Program-made: the position numbers and the translations under genes
Shown: positions 6,838 through 14,958 of the stretch, piece by piece
Layout of the letters: every line of letters starts with the position of its first letter
How positions within the stretch are numbered: the first letter of the stretch is position 1
NCBI GenBank assembly: GCA_039198835.1
Contig: JBCCTH010000030.1
Location: 1 to 18,667 of the forward strand
Reading direction: 5' to 3'
Length of the DNA: 18,667 nucleotides
Source of the DNA: Shimia_B sp039198835
GTDB taxonomy: Bacteria; Pseudomonadota; Alphaproteobacteria; Rhodobacterales; Rhodobacteraceae
Notes under the pieces: model-generated
Seen by the model: the letters and a program-made list of their open reading frames with translations, nothing else
The model's database searches: none
Told to the model about the DNA's origin: nothing

Positions 6838-8124
6838 ATGAGCCCCGAGACCGAGTTTTCAATCGACGCGCTGCCCGTTTCAGCGAGACGGCACGTTCGG
6901 GTGTTTCAGGCGCATCAGTTCCTTGATCGTTTTGCGATGGGTTTGACCGTCGCGGTGGTCGCGCTGGCGCTCAGCGATCGTGGCATGGATCTATTTCAGA
7001 TCGCGCAACTTTTCAGTGTCTACGCGCTCACGACCATGGCGATGGAACTGCCCTTCGGTGGCTTGGCGGATACGCTCGGGCGCAAGCCGGTCTTTCTGGT
7101 GGCGGTCGTTGCGAGCCTGATCTCGCTCGTCCTTTTTCTTTCAACGCGCGATTTCTATGTCCTCGCGCTCTCTTTCGCCTTTATCGGGCTTGGGCGGGCG
7201 TTGAGATCTGGCACGCTCGACGCCTGGTTTCTCGAAGCGTTCAAGTTGGGCGCGCCGCATGTCGATGTGCAGCCCGCGCTCGCCAGGGCGCAAGCGGCCG
7301 GCGCTCTGGGCCTGGCCTCAGGGGCACTTCTGGGGGGCCTCCTGCCTGATCTTTTCGGTTCGGGCGCCCAGAGACTGGGCTTTGGCCCTTATGATGTGTC
7401 CTATGCGGCGAGTGTCGCGGTGATGCTCGGCGTCTTTGTCTTCACATTCCTTTTCATCGTGGAAACCCCGCGCCCGCGCGGCGCGCCTGCGCTCGTGGAG
7501 AGCTTTGCGGGGCTCCCGGCACTCATCAAAGATGCTGGCCGTCTCGCCTTGCGCCATCGGGCTCTTTCGGTGCTGCTTGCCGCGCTAGCCTGTTTTCTCA
7601 TGGCCACCAACCCCGTCGAGGTGCTCTGGCCGACCCATGCCAAGCCCATGTTGGAGGCAAGTTATGCAAATACGGCCATCGGCTTTTTGACGGCCGCCTA
7701 TTTTCTCTCGATCGCCTTCGGCGCGTCGATCTCTCCCTACGTCAGCCGCCTCTTCAGGCGGCGGCAAGAGATCACCCTTGCCGCCGCTTTTGCCTGCCTT
7801 TCCGGCCTCCAGATCGCGCTGGCGCTTCAAGAGGGGATCATCGGGTTCGCGGCGGCGTTCATTCTCTATTCGGTTGTTCTCGGTCTCGCGGAAACGCCGG
7901 CGAGCACGATCCTGCATCGTTGCGTGGCTGATAGCCAGAGATCAACGATGCTGTCATTGAGATCGCTCGTTCAGCAACTTGGGGGTGCGATTGGCCTCGT
8001 TCTGGCGGGAGCCATCGCTGATATGTATTCCGCGCCAATCGCTTGGATGGTCATCTCTGTGTTTCTGGCCGTTGCGGTGATCTTGGTCGGTGTTCTGGCT
8101 CTGCGCCTTTCGGCCAAAGGCTAG
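6838..8124 (+). CDS. Major facilitator superfamily (MFS) transporter
   Basis: A 428-residue inner-membrane protein with about twelve hydrophobic segments in two halves. A charged linker (residues about 212-240) contains VETPRPRGAP. The MFS motif A loop between segments 2 and 3 is GGLADTLGRKPV (74-85), and a GLGRALRSGTLDAW stretch follows segment 4. The substrate cannot be told from sequence; overall shape resembles drug or metabolite exporters of the multidrug-efflux type. ATG 6838 comes after GTGCAGGC, a weak ribosome-binding site. It stands alone: 165 bases separate it from galE, and a long gene-poor stretch lies upstream. There are no frameshifts or truncations. Confidence 0.9.
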   Translation: MSPETEFSIDALPVSARRHVRVFQAHQFLDRFAMGLTVAVVALALSDRGMDLFQIAQLFSVYALTTMAMELPFGGLADTLGRKPVFLVAVVASLISLVLFLSTRDFYVLALSFAFIGLGRALRSGTLDAWFLEAFKLGAPHVDVQPALARAQAAGALGLASGALLGGLLPDLFGSGAQRLGFGPYDVSYAASVAVMLGVFVFTFLFIVETPRPRGAPALVESFAGLPALIKDAGRLALRHRALSVLLAALACFLMATNPVEVLWPTHAKPMLEASYANTAIGFLTAAYFLSIAFGASISPYVSRLFRRRQEITLAAAFACLSGLQIALALQEGIIGFAAAFILYSVVLGLAETPASTILHRCVADSQRSTMLSLRSLVQQLGGAIGLVLAGAIADMYSAPIAWMVISVFLAVAVILVGVLALRLSAKG

Positions 8125-8160
8125 GGCATCTGGCTTGTTGATCGCTCAGGTGACGAAGCG

Positions 8161-8172
8161 CGGGCGCGCCCG
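8161..8172. repeat. Short GC palindrome downstream of the MFS gene
   Basis: CGGGCGCGCCCG is a perfect 12-base palindrome 36 bases after the MFS stop, followed by GCTTAAAA. It could contribute to termination between the MFS gene and galE, but it lacks a loop and a T-run, so the call is weak. Confidence 0.25.
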
Positions 8173-8289
8173 GCTTAAAACACGCGCCCCTGAAGCGGCC
8201 CTTGAGCCGCCAGCGCCTCGCCCGACGCGGCTTGATGTGATGGCGCGCCAGCGCTAAGCCGACGCTCAAACGGTGCAGGGTGTAACGGC

Positions 8290-9318
8290 ATGGGGCAAAG
8301 CGAGACGATCCTTCTGACGGGCGGGGCGGGGTATATCGGCTCACACACCTATGTGGCTCTCGCCGAGGCGGGCTACCGGGTGATCATTCTTGATGACTTC
8401 TCGAATGCCAAGCGATCCGTTCTGACCCGGCTTGCGCAGCTCACGCGGGTCAATGAAGTCACGTGCTATGAAGGTTCGGTCCTTGACGGGGCGCTCCTGC
8501 GCCGCGTCTTCGAAGAAAACGAGATCGCCGCGGTCGTGCATTTCGCGGCGCGCAAGGCAGTGGGCGAAAGTTCTGAAAAGCCGCTCGCTTATTTCGAGAC
8601 GAATTGCTCGGGTCTCCTCAAGCTGCTCGCGGCAATGGAGGCCGTGGATGTGCGGCGGCTCGTCTTTTCCTCGACCGCGACGGTTTATGGCGATCCCGCG
8701 CCTGAGCTTTTGCCGCTCAAGGAAGATGCGCCGCTCAACTATATGAGCCCTTATGCGTTCACCAAGATCATGAGCGAGCAAATGCTCGAACAGATCGCGG
8801 CCTCCCATGCGTCTTGGGCTTTCGGTGTTCTGAGATATTTCAATCCTGTCGGGGCGCATCCCTCCGGGCTTATCGGGGAGGATCCCAGCGACATTCCAAA
8901 TAATTTGATGCCTTACATCTCGAAGGTCGCTGCGGGGGAGCTGCCGCATCTCAATGTCTTTGGAAATGATTATGATACGCCCGACGGGACGGGGATCCGC
9001 GATTACATCCATGTCAGCGATCTCGCCGCAGGGCATGTGATGTCGCTCAACCGGCTCTTGGCGACGAATGAAGGCCATGTCGTCAATCTGGGAAGCGGTC
9101 AGGGGCATTCGGTGCTTGAGGTCTTGGCCGCCTATGGGCGCGCCTGCGGGCGCGAACTGCCCCATGAGATCGCACCGCGCCGCGCGGGGGATGTGGCGGC
9201 CTATTATGCCGATGCAAGCCGCGCGGCGGCGCTTTTGGGCTTTGAGACCCGGCGCTCGCTTGATGATATGTGCGCCTCGAGCTGGAATTGGATCGTGACC
9301 GGCGCGAAAGAGGCCTGA
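8290..9318 (+). CDS. galE: UDP-glucose 4-epimerase GalE
   Basis: GalE interconverts UDP-glucose and UDP-galactose in the cytoplasm with tightly bound NAD, supplying galactose for surface polysaccharides. The 342-residue length is normal. The dinucleotide loop is GGAGYIGSH (11-19). HFAARKAVGES (84-94) is the GalE family loop. SSTATVYG (127-134) carries Thr129 where E. coli has Ser124. PYAFTK gives the catalytic Tyr155 and Lys159. LRYFNPVGAHPSG and FGNDYDTPDGTGIRDYIHV are GalE hallmarks. All catalytic residues are present, in contrast with the RmlB-like protein at 2390-3457. ATG 8290 lies after a CAGGGTG ribosome-binding site. A ThDP enzyme and matB follow in the same direction, with gaps of 51 and 4 bases, so it may head an operon. 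Confidence 0.96.
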   Translation: MGQSETILLTGGAGYIGSHTYVALAEAGYRVIILDDFSNAKRSVLTRLAQLTRVNEVTCYEGSVLDGALLRRVFEENEIAAVVHFAARKAVGESSEKPLAYFETNCSGLLKLLAAMEAVDVRRLVFSSTATVYGDPAPELLPLKEDAPLNYMSPYAFTKIMSEQMLEQIAASHASWAFGVLRYFNPVGAHPSGLIGEDPSDIPNNLMPYISKVAAGELPHLNVFGNDYDTPDGTGIRDYIHVSDLAAGHVMSLNRLLATNEGHVVNLGSGQGHSVLEVLAAYGRACGRELPHEIAPRRAGDVAAYYADASRAAALLGFETRRSLDDMCASSWNWIVTGAKEA

Positions 9319-9369
9319 GCGGCGGTGGCGCGCCAGGGCAGCTGCCGGGCGGGGGAGGAGAACGGGACA

Positions 9370-11013
9370 GTGACCGAGAAAACCGGCGGCGCGCTTCTGG
9401 TCGAGTGTCTTGAGGCGCTCGGCGTGCGTCAGGCATTTGGCGTGCCCGGCGAAAGCTATCTCGCCGTGCTCGATGCGCTCTATGGCCGTTCGATTGAGCT
9501 GACGCTGAGCCGCCATGAAGGGGGCGCGGCTTTCATGGCCTGCGCGTGGGGCCAGCTGACAAACACGCCGGGCATCTGCTTTGTGACGCGCGGCCCCGGC
9601 GCGACGAACGCCGCCATCGGCATTCACACGGCGATGCAAAGCTCTGTTCCGATGATCATGTTCGTTGGGCAGGTGGCGCGCGGCATGGCGGGGCGCGAGG
9701 CCTTCCAGGAGCTTGATTATCGCGCCGCCTTCGGGCCCCTGGCAAAATGGGCGACCGAGATCGACGATGCGCGCCGTATCCCTGAAATTCTCTCCCGCGC
9801 CTGGGCCACGGCGACAGGGGGGCGGCCGGGCCCCGTTGTTATCGCCTTGCCGGAAGACATGCTCACAGATCGCGTGACCCAGGCCCCACTTCGTGCGGCG
9901 CCTTCCTTATATCCACCCGCCCCTGATCCTGCCGCGCTGAGCCGGGTGCGCGCGGCGCTTTCGCGGGCCGAGCGCCCGCTGGTGATCGTTGGCGGCGGCG
10001 GGTGGCGCGCGCGTCGCGAGGCCGTGGCCAGATGGCTCAAAGCAGCGCAGATACCGGCGCTGGCGGCGTTCCGGTTTCACGATCTTCTCGATCACCACGC
10101 GCCCTATTTCGCGGGCGTTGCAGGGGTTGGCATGACGCCTGAAGTCAAGCAGCTCATCCATGAGAGCGATCTGATCGTCGCGCTCGGCATCCGGTTTGGC
10201 GAGATGACAACCGATGGCTACACGCTCTTTGACGTGCCCAAGCTCAGGCAGACGCTGATCCATGTCCATGCCTCGGATCGGGAACTCGGCAAAGTTTACC
10301 AGCCTGATATCGCGATCCATGCGGATCCGGGTGCCTTTGCGGCAGCGCTCGGAGAGACAAAACGCGAAGGCACCGACTGGGTCACGAGGGCGCGCGACGG
10401 GTATCTCAAAAGCCTCATTGCGCCGCCGCAGCCCGGCGCGCTTGATATGCGCGCCGTCGTCGAGACGCTCCAGAACCGGCTTGGGGATGATGCGATCCTG
10501 ACCAATGGCGCGGGTAATTTCGCGGTGTGGACCAATCGGTTCTTCCGCTTTGGCCCCCGCCAGCGCCTCTTGGCCCCGCAATCGGGCGCGATGGGCTATG
10601 GCATCCCCGCCGCGATCGCCGCCAAAATCGCGCATCCCGAGCGAGAGGTGGTTTGCATGGCCGGCGACGGCGATTTTCAGATGACTTGCAACGAGCTTGG
10701 CGCGGCCATGCAAGCGGGTGCGTGCCCTGTGATCCTTGTGGTGAACAATGGCTCTTACGGGACGATCCGCATGCATCAGGAGCGCGATTACCCCGGTCGC
10801 GTTTCGGGCACCGCGCTTGAAAACCCTGATTTTGTGAGCTTGGCGCGCGCCTATGGGTTCCATGGCGAGCGCGTCACCGAGACCGCCGCGTTCGCCGCCG
10901 CGCTTGACCGGGCGCTCGCGTCGCAAAGCGGGGCCGTTCTTGATCTCGTGCTCGATATCGAGGCGATCTCGCCTGCGGGCAGCCTCTCAGACATTCGTGC
11001 CGGGCGAGGCTGA
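9370..11013 (+). CDS. Thiamine-diphosphate-dependent enzyme, acetolactate synthase large-subunit-like
   Basis: A 547-residue cytoplasmic ThDP enzyme with the usual three domains. The N-terminal Pyr domain has GVPGES (24-29) and the cofactor-activating Glu50 in SRHEGGAAFMA, followed by GPGATN. A central domain covers roughly 185-340. The C-terminal PP domain has the ThDP/metal motif GDGDFQ to VVNN (432-460) and SGAMGYGIPAAIAAK. It belongs to the IlvB-like group (acetolactate synthase, sulfoacetaldehyde acetyltransferase, oxalyl-CoA decarboxylase and relatives); I cannot name the substrate. No small regulatory IlvN-type subunit is adjacent, which argues against the housekeeping isoleucine/valine enzyme. 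GTG 9370 is chosen because GGGGGAGGAG ends nine bases upstream; another in-frame GTG at 9325 would add an unlikely 15-residue leader. matB starts four bases after its stop, suggesting coupled expression. Confidence 0.9.
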   Translation: MTEKTGGALLVECLEALGVRQAFGVPGESYLAVLDALYGRSIELTLSRHEGGAAFMACAWGQLTNTPGICFVTRGPGATNAAIGIHTAMQSSVPMIMFVGQVARGMAGREAFQELDYRAAFGPLAKWATEIDDARRIPEILSRAWATATGGRPGPVVIALPEDMLTDRVTQAPLRAAPSLYPPAPDPAALSRVRAALSRAERPLVIVGGGGWRARREAVARWLKAAQIPALAAFRFHDLLDHHAPYFAGVAGVGMTPEVKQLIHESDLIVALGIRFGEMTTDGYTLFDVPKLRQTLIHVHASDRELGKVYQPDIAIHADPGAFAAALGETKREGTDWVTRARDGYLKSLIAPPQPGALDMRAVVETLQNRLGDDAILTNGAGNFAVWTNRFFRFGPRQRLLAPQSGAMGYGIPAAIAAKIAHPEREVVCMAGDGDFQMTCNELGAAMQAGACPVILVVNNGSYGTIRMHQERDYPGRVSGTALENPDFVSLARAYGFHGERVTETAAFAAALDRALASQSGAVLDLVLDIEAISPAGSLSDIRAGRG

Positions 11014-11017
11014 GAAA

Positions 11018-12541
11018 GTGGCCAACCCGCTCTACGACACGCTCTTTGGCCGCCATGCGACAAGCGATGCGGAGTTTCTTAGGCCGCCTGACGCGCAGTC
11101 CTTGAGCTACCGCGCCTTTGTGGCGCGCGTCGCGCAGATCGCCCATGTGCTGGTCGAGGCGGGTCTGCGCGCCGGTGATCGGCTCGCGGCTCAGGTTGAA
11201 AAATCGCCTGAGGCGCTGATGGTCTATGCCGCCTGCGCGCAGGCCGGGATCATCTTCTTGCCGCTCAATACCGGCTACCGGGCGGGCGAATTGAGCTATT
11301 TCATAGAAAACAGTGGCGCGCGGCTCGTGATCGTTGATCCTGCGCGAGAAGCAGAAGTCACCGCGCTCGCCGAGCGGGCAGGGGCAGCGGTTCTGACGCT
11401 GTCTTCACAGGGCCAAGGCAGCCTCATGGCCCGCGCCGACGAGATGCCCGGCACATTCGAGACCGTGCCACGCGAACCCGGCGATCTGGCCGCCTTTCTT
11501 TATACATCGGGGACAACGGGCCGCTCCAAGGGCGCGATGCTGACGCAAAACAACTTACTCTCCAACGCCCAGATCCTTGCGGAGTATTGGCGGTTTTCGG
11601 CGGCTGATTGTCTGCTCCATGCCCTGCCTATCTTCCATACGCACGGGCTTTTCGTTGCCACCAACATCATGCTCGTCGTGGGCGGGCGGATGATCTTCTT
11701 GCCCAAGTTCGACATCGATAGCCTCATAGAGGCCCTTCCGCAGGCCACCACGCTCATGGGCGTGCCGACATTCTACACCCGGCTTTTGGCCGATCCCCGC
11801 TTCACAAGGGCGGCGGCGGCGCATATGCGCCTGTTCGTTTCTGGAAGCGCGCCGCTTCTCGCAGAAACCCATGCTGCGTTTGAAGCGCGCACCGGCCATC
11901 GCATTCTCGAACGCTATGGGATGACCGAGACCAATATGAACACGTCCAACCCCTATGACGGGGAAAGGCGGGCGGGCACGGTCGGGTTTGCTCTGCCGGG
12001 CGTCGCGCTCAAGGTCACATCGCCCGACACGGGCGAGGCTTTGCCGCAAGGCGAGATCGGACAGATTGAAGTGAAGGGCGAGAATGTGTTCAAGGGCTAT
12101 TGGGGCATGCCTGAGAAGACGGCCGCCGAGCTGCGCGAAGACGGCTTTTTCAAAACCGGCGATCTCGGGCGCATCGATCCTGACGGCTATGTTCAAATCG
12201 TGGGCCGCGAAAAGGATCTGATCATCTCCGGTGGGTTCAATATATACCCCAAAGAGATCGAGGCCTTGCTCGATGAGCAACCGGGCGTTTTGGAAAGCGC
12301 TGTGATCGGCGTGCCCCATGCTGATTTTGGAGAGACCCCGCTCGCGCTCCTCGTGCCCAAAGCCGGCGAAACGCCCGATCTTGGCGTAGCAAAGGCTTCG
12401 GTTTCAGCAACGCTGGCGCGCTTCAAGCACCCGCGCGATTTCATCGTGATCCCCGAACTGCCGCGCAACGCGATGGGTAAGGTGCAAAAGAACCTCTTGC
12501 GCGTGGCGTATCGCGATCATTTCGCGCGCCCTGAAAGCTGA
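11018..12541 (+). CDS. matB: Malonyl-CoA synthetase MatB
   Basis: MatB is an ATP-dependent acyl-CoA synthetase that makes malonyl-CoA (sometimes methylmalonyl-CoA) from the free dicarboxylate. The 507-residue length matches Rhizobium and Rhodopseudomonas MatB (about 504). The protein begins ANPLYDTLF, typical of MatB. The AMP-binding P-loop is YTSGTTGRSKGAML (162-175). The MatB-type segment ERYGMTETNMNTSNPYDGER (298-317) includes the adenylation ATP motif. GREKDLIISGGFNIYPKEIE (396-415) is the hinge region, and the C-terminal catalytic lysine is K488 in NAMGKVQK. The start is GTG 11018, four bases after the previous stop, with GCGAGG upstream as ribosome-binding site. No matA (malonyl-CoA decarboxylase) or malonate transporter is in the window, so a malonate-catabolism role is inferred only from the family. 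Confidence 0.95.
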   Translation: MANPLYDTLFGRHATSDAEFLRPPDAQSLSYRAFVARVAQIAHVLVEAGLRAGDRLAAQVEKSPEALMVYAACAQAGIIFLPLNTGYRAGELSYFIENSGARLVIVDPAREAEVTALAERAGAAVLTLSSQGQGSLMARADEMPGTFETVPREPGDLAAFLYTSGTTGRSKGAMLTQNNLLSNAQILAEYWRFSAADCLLHALPIFHTHGLFVATNIMLVVGGRMIFLPKFDIDSLIEALPQATTLMGVPTFYTRLLADPRFTRAAAAHMRLFVSGSAPLLAETHAAFEARTGHRILERYGMTETNMNTSNPYDGERRAGTVGFALPGVALKVTSPDTGEALPQGEIGQIEVKGENVFKGYWGMPEKTAAELREDGFFKTGDLGRIDPDGYVQIVGREKDLIISGGFNIYPKEIEALLDEQPGVLESAVIGVPHADFGETPLALLVPKAGETPDLGVAKASVSATLARFKHPRDFIVIPELPRNAMGKVQKNLLRVAYRDHFARPES

Positions 12542-12545
12542 GGCC

Positions 12546-12935
12546 CTAGGGCGCGGCGGCCCAGACCTCGACCTCGACGAGAAATTCAGGGCGGGTAAAT
12601 CCCGTGACGATGACAAGCGTCGAAGCGGGCAGTGGGCCGTCTTCGCCGAGCCATGCGTCGCGCGCCGCCATATAGGCCTTCATATGCTCGCGGTCGGTCA
12701 CATAGGCGGCGATGCGGATCACATCGGCGGGGCCCATGCCCGCCTCGGCGATGATCGCGCCGCAATTAGAAAAGCACAGATCGGCTTGCGCGCGCGCCGC
12801 TACGGGGACAGTGCCGTCTTGAGCGAGCGGGAGCTGGCCCGATGTCATAACGAAGCGCCACTGCGCGGGGATTTCAACGCCGTGGGCATAGCGCCCGAAC
12901 GGGGCTGCGATTGATGCGGGCAGGAGAGATTTCAT
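12546..12935 (-). CDS. Rid-family (RidA/YjgF/UK114-like) protein lacking the canonical arginine
   Basis: A 129-residue single-domain protein of the YjgF/YER057c/UK114 fold, normally a cytoplasmic trimer. Family features are MTSGQLPLAQDG, the helix with SNCGAIIAEAG, IRIAAYVTDREHMKAYMAARD and the C-terminal LVEVEVWA strand. True RidA enamine/imine deaminases carry Arg105 in a PARxxVxV segment; here it reads PASTLVIV (103-110), so that Arg is Ser105. This is typical of other Rid subfamilies whose reaction is less certain. Classical RidA activity should therefore not be assumed. ATG 12935 has AGAGG six bases upstream. It converges on matB (4 bases between) and diverges from the ABC-transporter/amidohydrolase operon, with which it shares a 227-base upstream region. 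Rid proteins often accompany deaminating pathways, so a link to that operon is plausible. Confidence 0.9.
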   Translation of the reverse strand: MKSLLPASIAAPFGRYAHGVEIPAQWRFVMTSGQLPLAQDGTVPVAARAQADLCFSNCGAIIAEAGMGPADVIRIAAYVTDREHMKAYMAARDAWLGEDGPLPASTLVIVTGFTRPEFLVEVEVWAAAP

Positions 12936-12950
12936 GGCGCGCCTCTTGAG
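12934..12950 (+). repeat. Direct repeat, copy 1 (over the Rid gene start)
   Basis: ATGGCGCGCCTCTTGAG covers the Rid start codon and ribosome-binding site in complement. It matches copy 2 at 13097-13113 in 16 of 17 positions. Such a match within a 230-base region is unlikely by chance. It also overlaps an inverted repeat, GCCTCT at 12941-12946 paired with AGAGGC at 12956-12961, so an operator controlling both divergent units is possible. Confidence 0.4.
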
Positions 12951-13096
12951 ATGCTAGAGGCCGTTAGGTTTGCTGAAAATAGCGCCGATTTACACGCACC
13001 TGCCCGGGGAGGAAACGATCATTCGCGCGGAAATCGTGCAGCAAGGGTGATAACTGCACGCAAATTAAGCAGCCGTGATTGGCATGTTGAGGTGTG

Positions 13097-13113
13097 ATGG
13101 CGCGTCTCTTGAG
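13097..13113 (+). repeat. Direct repeat, copy 2 (upstream of the binding-protein gene)
   Basis: ATGGCGCGTCTCTTGAG differs from copy 1 at one position. It lies 49 bases before the substrate-binding-protein start, where a promoter or operator of the catabolic operon would be expected. Similarity fades on both sides of the 17 bases. Confidence 0.4.
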
Positions 13114-13162
13114 TGGGCGGGTCAGCTAGCCTGCAATGAAGCATCACAGATTCGAGGATCAC

Positions 13163-14167
13163 ATGACGCGAAAAGCTGCTTATGCCTGCGCCGCTCTGGG
13201 CGCGCTTGTCGGTACTGCCACCGCAACATCTGCCATGGAACTCACCGAGGTGACCTTCGGCACAAACTGGGTCGCCCAAGCCGAGCATGGCGGCTTTTAT
13301 CAATCCGTCGCCGACGGCACCTATGCCGAATGCGGGCTTGACGTGACGATCCTGCCGGGTGGGCCGCAGGTCAACAATCAGGCGCTCATGCTCGCGGGGC
13401 GGATCGATTTCTACATGGGCGGGCATCTCGATGCCTATTTCGCGGTCCAAGAGGACTTGCCCATCGTGAACGTCATGTCGTCGTTCCAGAAAGATCCGCA
13501 GGTGATCATGTCGCACCCCGGCAAAGTCAGCTCTTTTGCCGAGCTCAAAGACCTGCGCATGATCGTCCAAGACGGGGCGACCTATTATGAATGGATGAAA
13601 GCCGCCTATGGCTTTGGCGATGACAACCGCCAACCCTACACCTTCAACTCAGCGCCGTTCATCGCCAATGCAGAGAGCGCGCAGCAGGGATATCTGTCTT
13701 CCGAGCCCTACGCGATCTTGCAGGAAACGGGGATCGAGGTGGATGTTTGGCTGATCGCCGATGCGGGCTACAACGCCTATTCGACGACGATCCAGACCAA
13801 GCAGGAGGTTGTCGATGAAAAGCCCGACGTCGTGAAATGCTTCGTCGAAGGCTCGATCCTGGGTTGGTACAACTACATCTACGGCGACAACGAAGCAGCG
13901 GATGCGCTGATCCTCGGCGACAACCCTGATATGACGCAGGACAAGATCGATTTCGCCATCGCCGCGATGATCGAGAACGGGATCGTCGATAGCGGCGATA
14001 CGCTCGAGCTTGGCGTTGGTGCGATGACAGATGAGCGCTCAGAGAGCTTCTACAACAACATGGTGGAAGCGGGCGTGTTGCCTGCCGGGCTCGACTTCAA
14101 AAAGTCTTATACGCTTGAGTTCATCAATCAGGGTCTCGGGCTCGATCTGCGGCCGGACAGCATGTAG
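13163..14167 (+). CDS. ABC transporter periplasmic substrate-binding protein, NMT1/THI5-like
   Basis: A 334-residue secreted binding protein of the SsuA/ThiY/NMT1 type. Residues 1-24 form a signal peptide: a basic MTRK start, a hydrophobic core, then a TSA cleavage site before MELTEV. The mature part begins TEVTFGTNWVAQAEHGGFYQ. It continues with ECGLDVTILPGGPQVNNQALMLAGRIDFYMGG, the usual opening of this family, which binds pyrimidine-like or sulfonate ligands in the periplasm. The ligand cannot be named. ATG 13163 is preferred to an in-frame ATG at 13136 because GAGGA lies six bases upstream and the signal peptide then starts correctly. The ATPase gene begins two bases after its stop. It is the first gene of a six-gene operon that also encodes an amidohydrolase and an FAD oxidase, so the ligand is probably the substrate those enzymes degrade. 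Confidence 0.92.
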   Translation: MTRKAAYACAALGALVGTATATSAMELTEVTFGTNWVAQAEHGGFYQSVADGTYAECGLDVTILPGGPQVNNQALMLAGRIDFYMGGHLDAYFAVQEDLPIVNVMSSFQKDPQVIMSHPGKVSSFAELKDLRMIVQDGATYYEWMKAAYGFGDDNRQPYTFNSAPFIANAESAQQGYLSSEPYAILQETGIEVDVWLIADAGYNAYSTTIQTKQEVVDEKPDVVKCFVEGSILGWYNYIYGDNEAADALILGDNPDMTQDKIDFAIAAMIENGIVDSGDTLELGVGAMTDERSESFYNNMVEAGVLPAGLDFKKSYTLEFINQGLGLDLRPDSM

Positions 14168-14169
14168 CC

Positions 14170-14958
14170 ATGGCTGTCGCGCCGCTTGGGCAACGCGCCC
14201 CCGTTTTGAAAATGAAGGAGGTCGACAAGACCTTCAACGGGGGCGTTGTGGCGCTGCGGCGCATGTCGCTTGACGTCAACGAGGGGGATTTCATCTCCCT
14301 CCTTGGCCCGTCTGGCTGCGGGAAATCGACCGCGCTCCGGCTCATCGCGGGCCTGATGCCGCCCACATTGGGGCGGATCGAATGGGAAGGCGGCCAAAGT
14401 GCCGATGATCTCGGCGTCGTCTTCCAGGAACCGACGCTCATGCCTTGGGCGACTGTCGAGAAAAACGTGTTTCTGCCCTTCCGTGTGAGGGGAGAGCGTT
14501 TTGCGGCGGTGCGCGACCGCATCCACGAAGTGCTGGCGCTTGTGGGCCTCGATAAGTTTGCCGAAAGCTATCCCCGCGAGCTTTCAGGCGGGATGAAGAT
14601 GCGGGTCTCCATCGCGCGGGCGTTGGCCACCAACCCTCGCTTGATCCTGATGGATGAGCCCTTCGCCGCGCTCGATGAGATCACGCGCCAAAAGCTCAAT
14701 GATGATTTGCTCAATCTGAAAGCACAGACCGGCGCGACTGTGATCTTCGTGACGCATTCGGTGTTTGAAAGCGTTTTCCTGAGCGACCGGATCCTCGTGA
14801 TGGCCGCGCGGCCGGGCAGAATTATCCATGAAATCGAGATCGACGCGCCCTATCCGCGCGGGATCGAATGGCGCACGTCCAAGCGCTATGGCGAGGTCGC
14901 GCGCGAGGCATCCGACATGCTTCACGGCGCACTTCACACTCAGGAGGCCGCGGAATGA
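14170..14958 (+). CDS. ABC transporter ATP-binding protein, SsuB/TauB-like
   Basis: A 262-residue cytoplasmic ATPase that powers import of the ligand bound by the upstream periplasmic protein. Walker A is GPSGCGKST (46-54), the Q-loop VVFQEPTLMPW (84-93), the signature LSGGMKMR (138-145), Walker B LILMDEPFAALDE (158-170), and the switch His is in VTHSVFESVFLSDRI. These are the standard features of the nitrate/sulfonate/taurine/pyrimidine importer group. All catalytic residues are present. ATG 14170 follows the binding-protein stop by two bases. The stop overlaps the permease start (ATGA, 14955-14958), so the three transport genes should be translated together. Confidence 0.96.
   Translation: MAVAPLGQRAPVLKMKEVDKTFNGGVVALRRMSLDVNEGDFISLLGPSGCGKSTALRLIAGLMPPTLGRIEWEGGQSADDLGVVFQEPTLMPWATVEKNVFLPFRVRGERFAAVRDRIHEVLALVGLDKFAESYPRELSGGMKMRVSIARALATNPRLILMDEPFAALDEITRQKLNDDLLNLKAQTGATVIFVTHSVFESVFLSDRILVMAARPGRIIHEIEIDAPYPRGIEWRTSKRYGEVAREASDMLHGALHTQEAAE

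Noticed and set aside
8341..9639. 432-codon minus-strand frame opposite galE
   Set aside because: It is a shadow of galE and the ThDP gene; GC-rich codon use keeps the antisense frame open and the product is low-complexity Arg/His-rich.
9907..10926. 339-codon minus-strand frame opposite the ThDP enzyme
   Set aside because: Antisense shadow of a gene with clear ThDP motifs; no independent start signal.
12543..12552. GCCCTAGGGC palindrome across the matB and Rid stops, considered as a bidirectional terminator
   Set aside because: Only ten bases, no loop and no T-run on either side; likely a consequence of GC-rich sequence at the converging stops.
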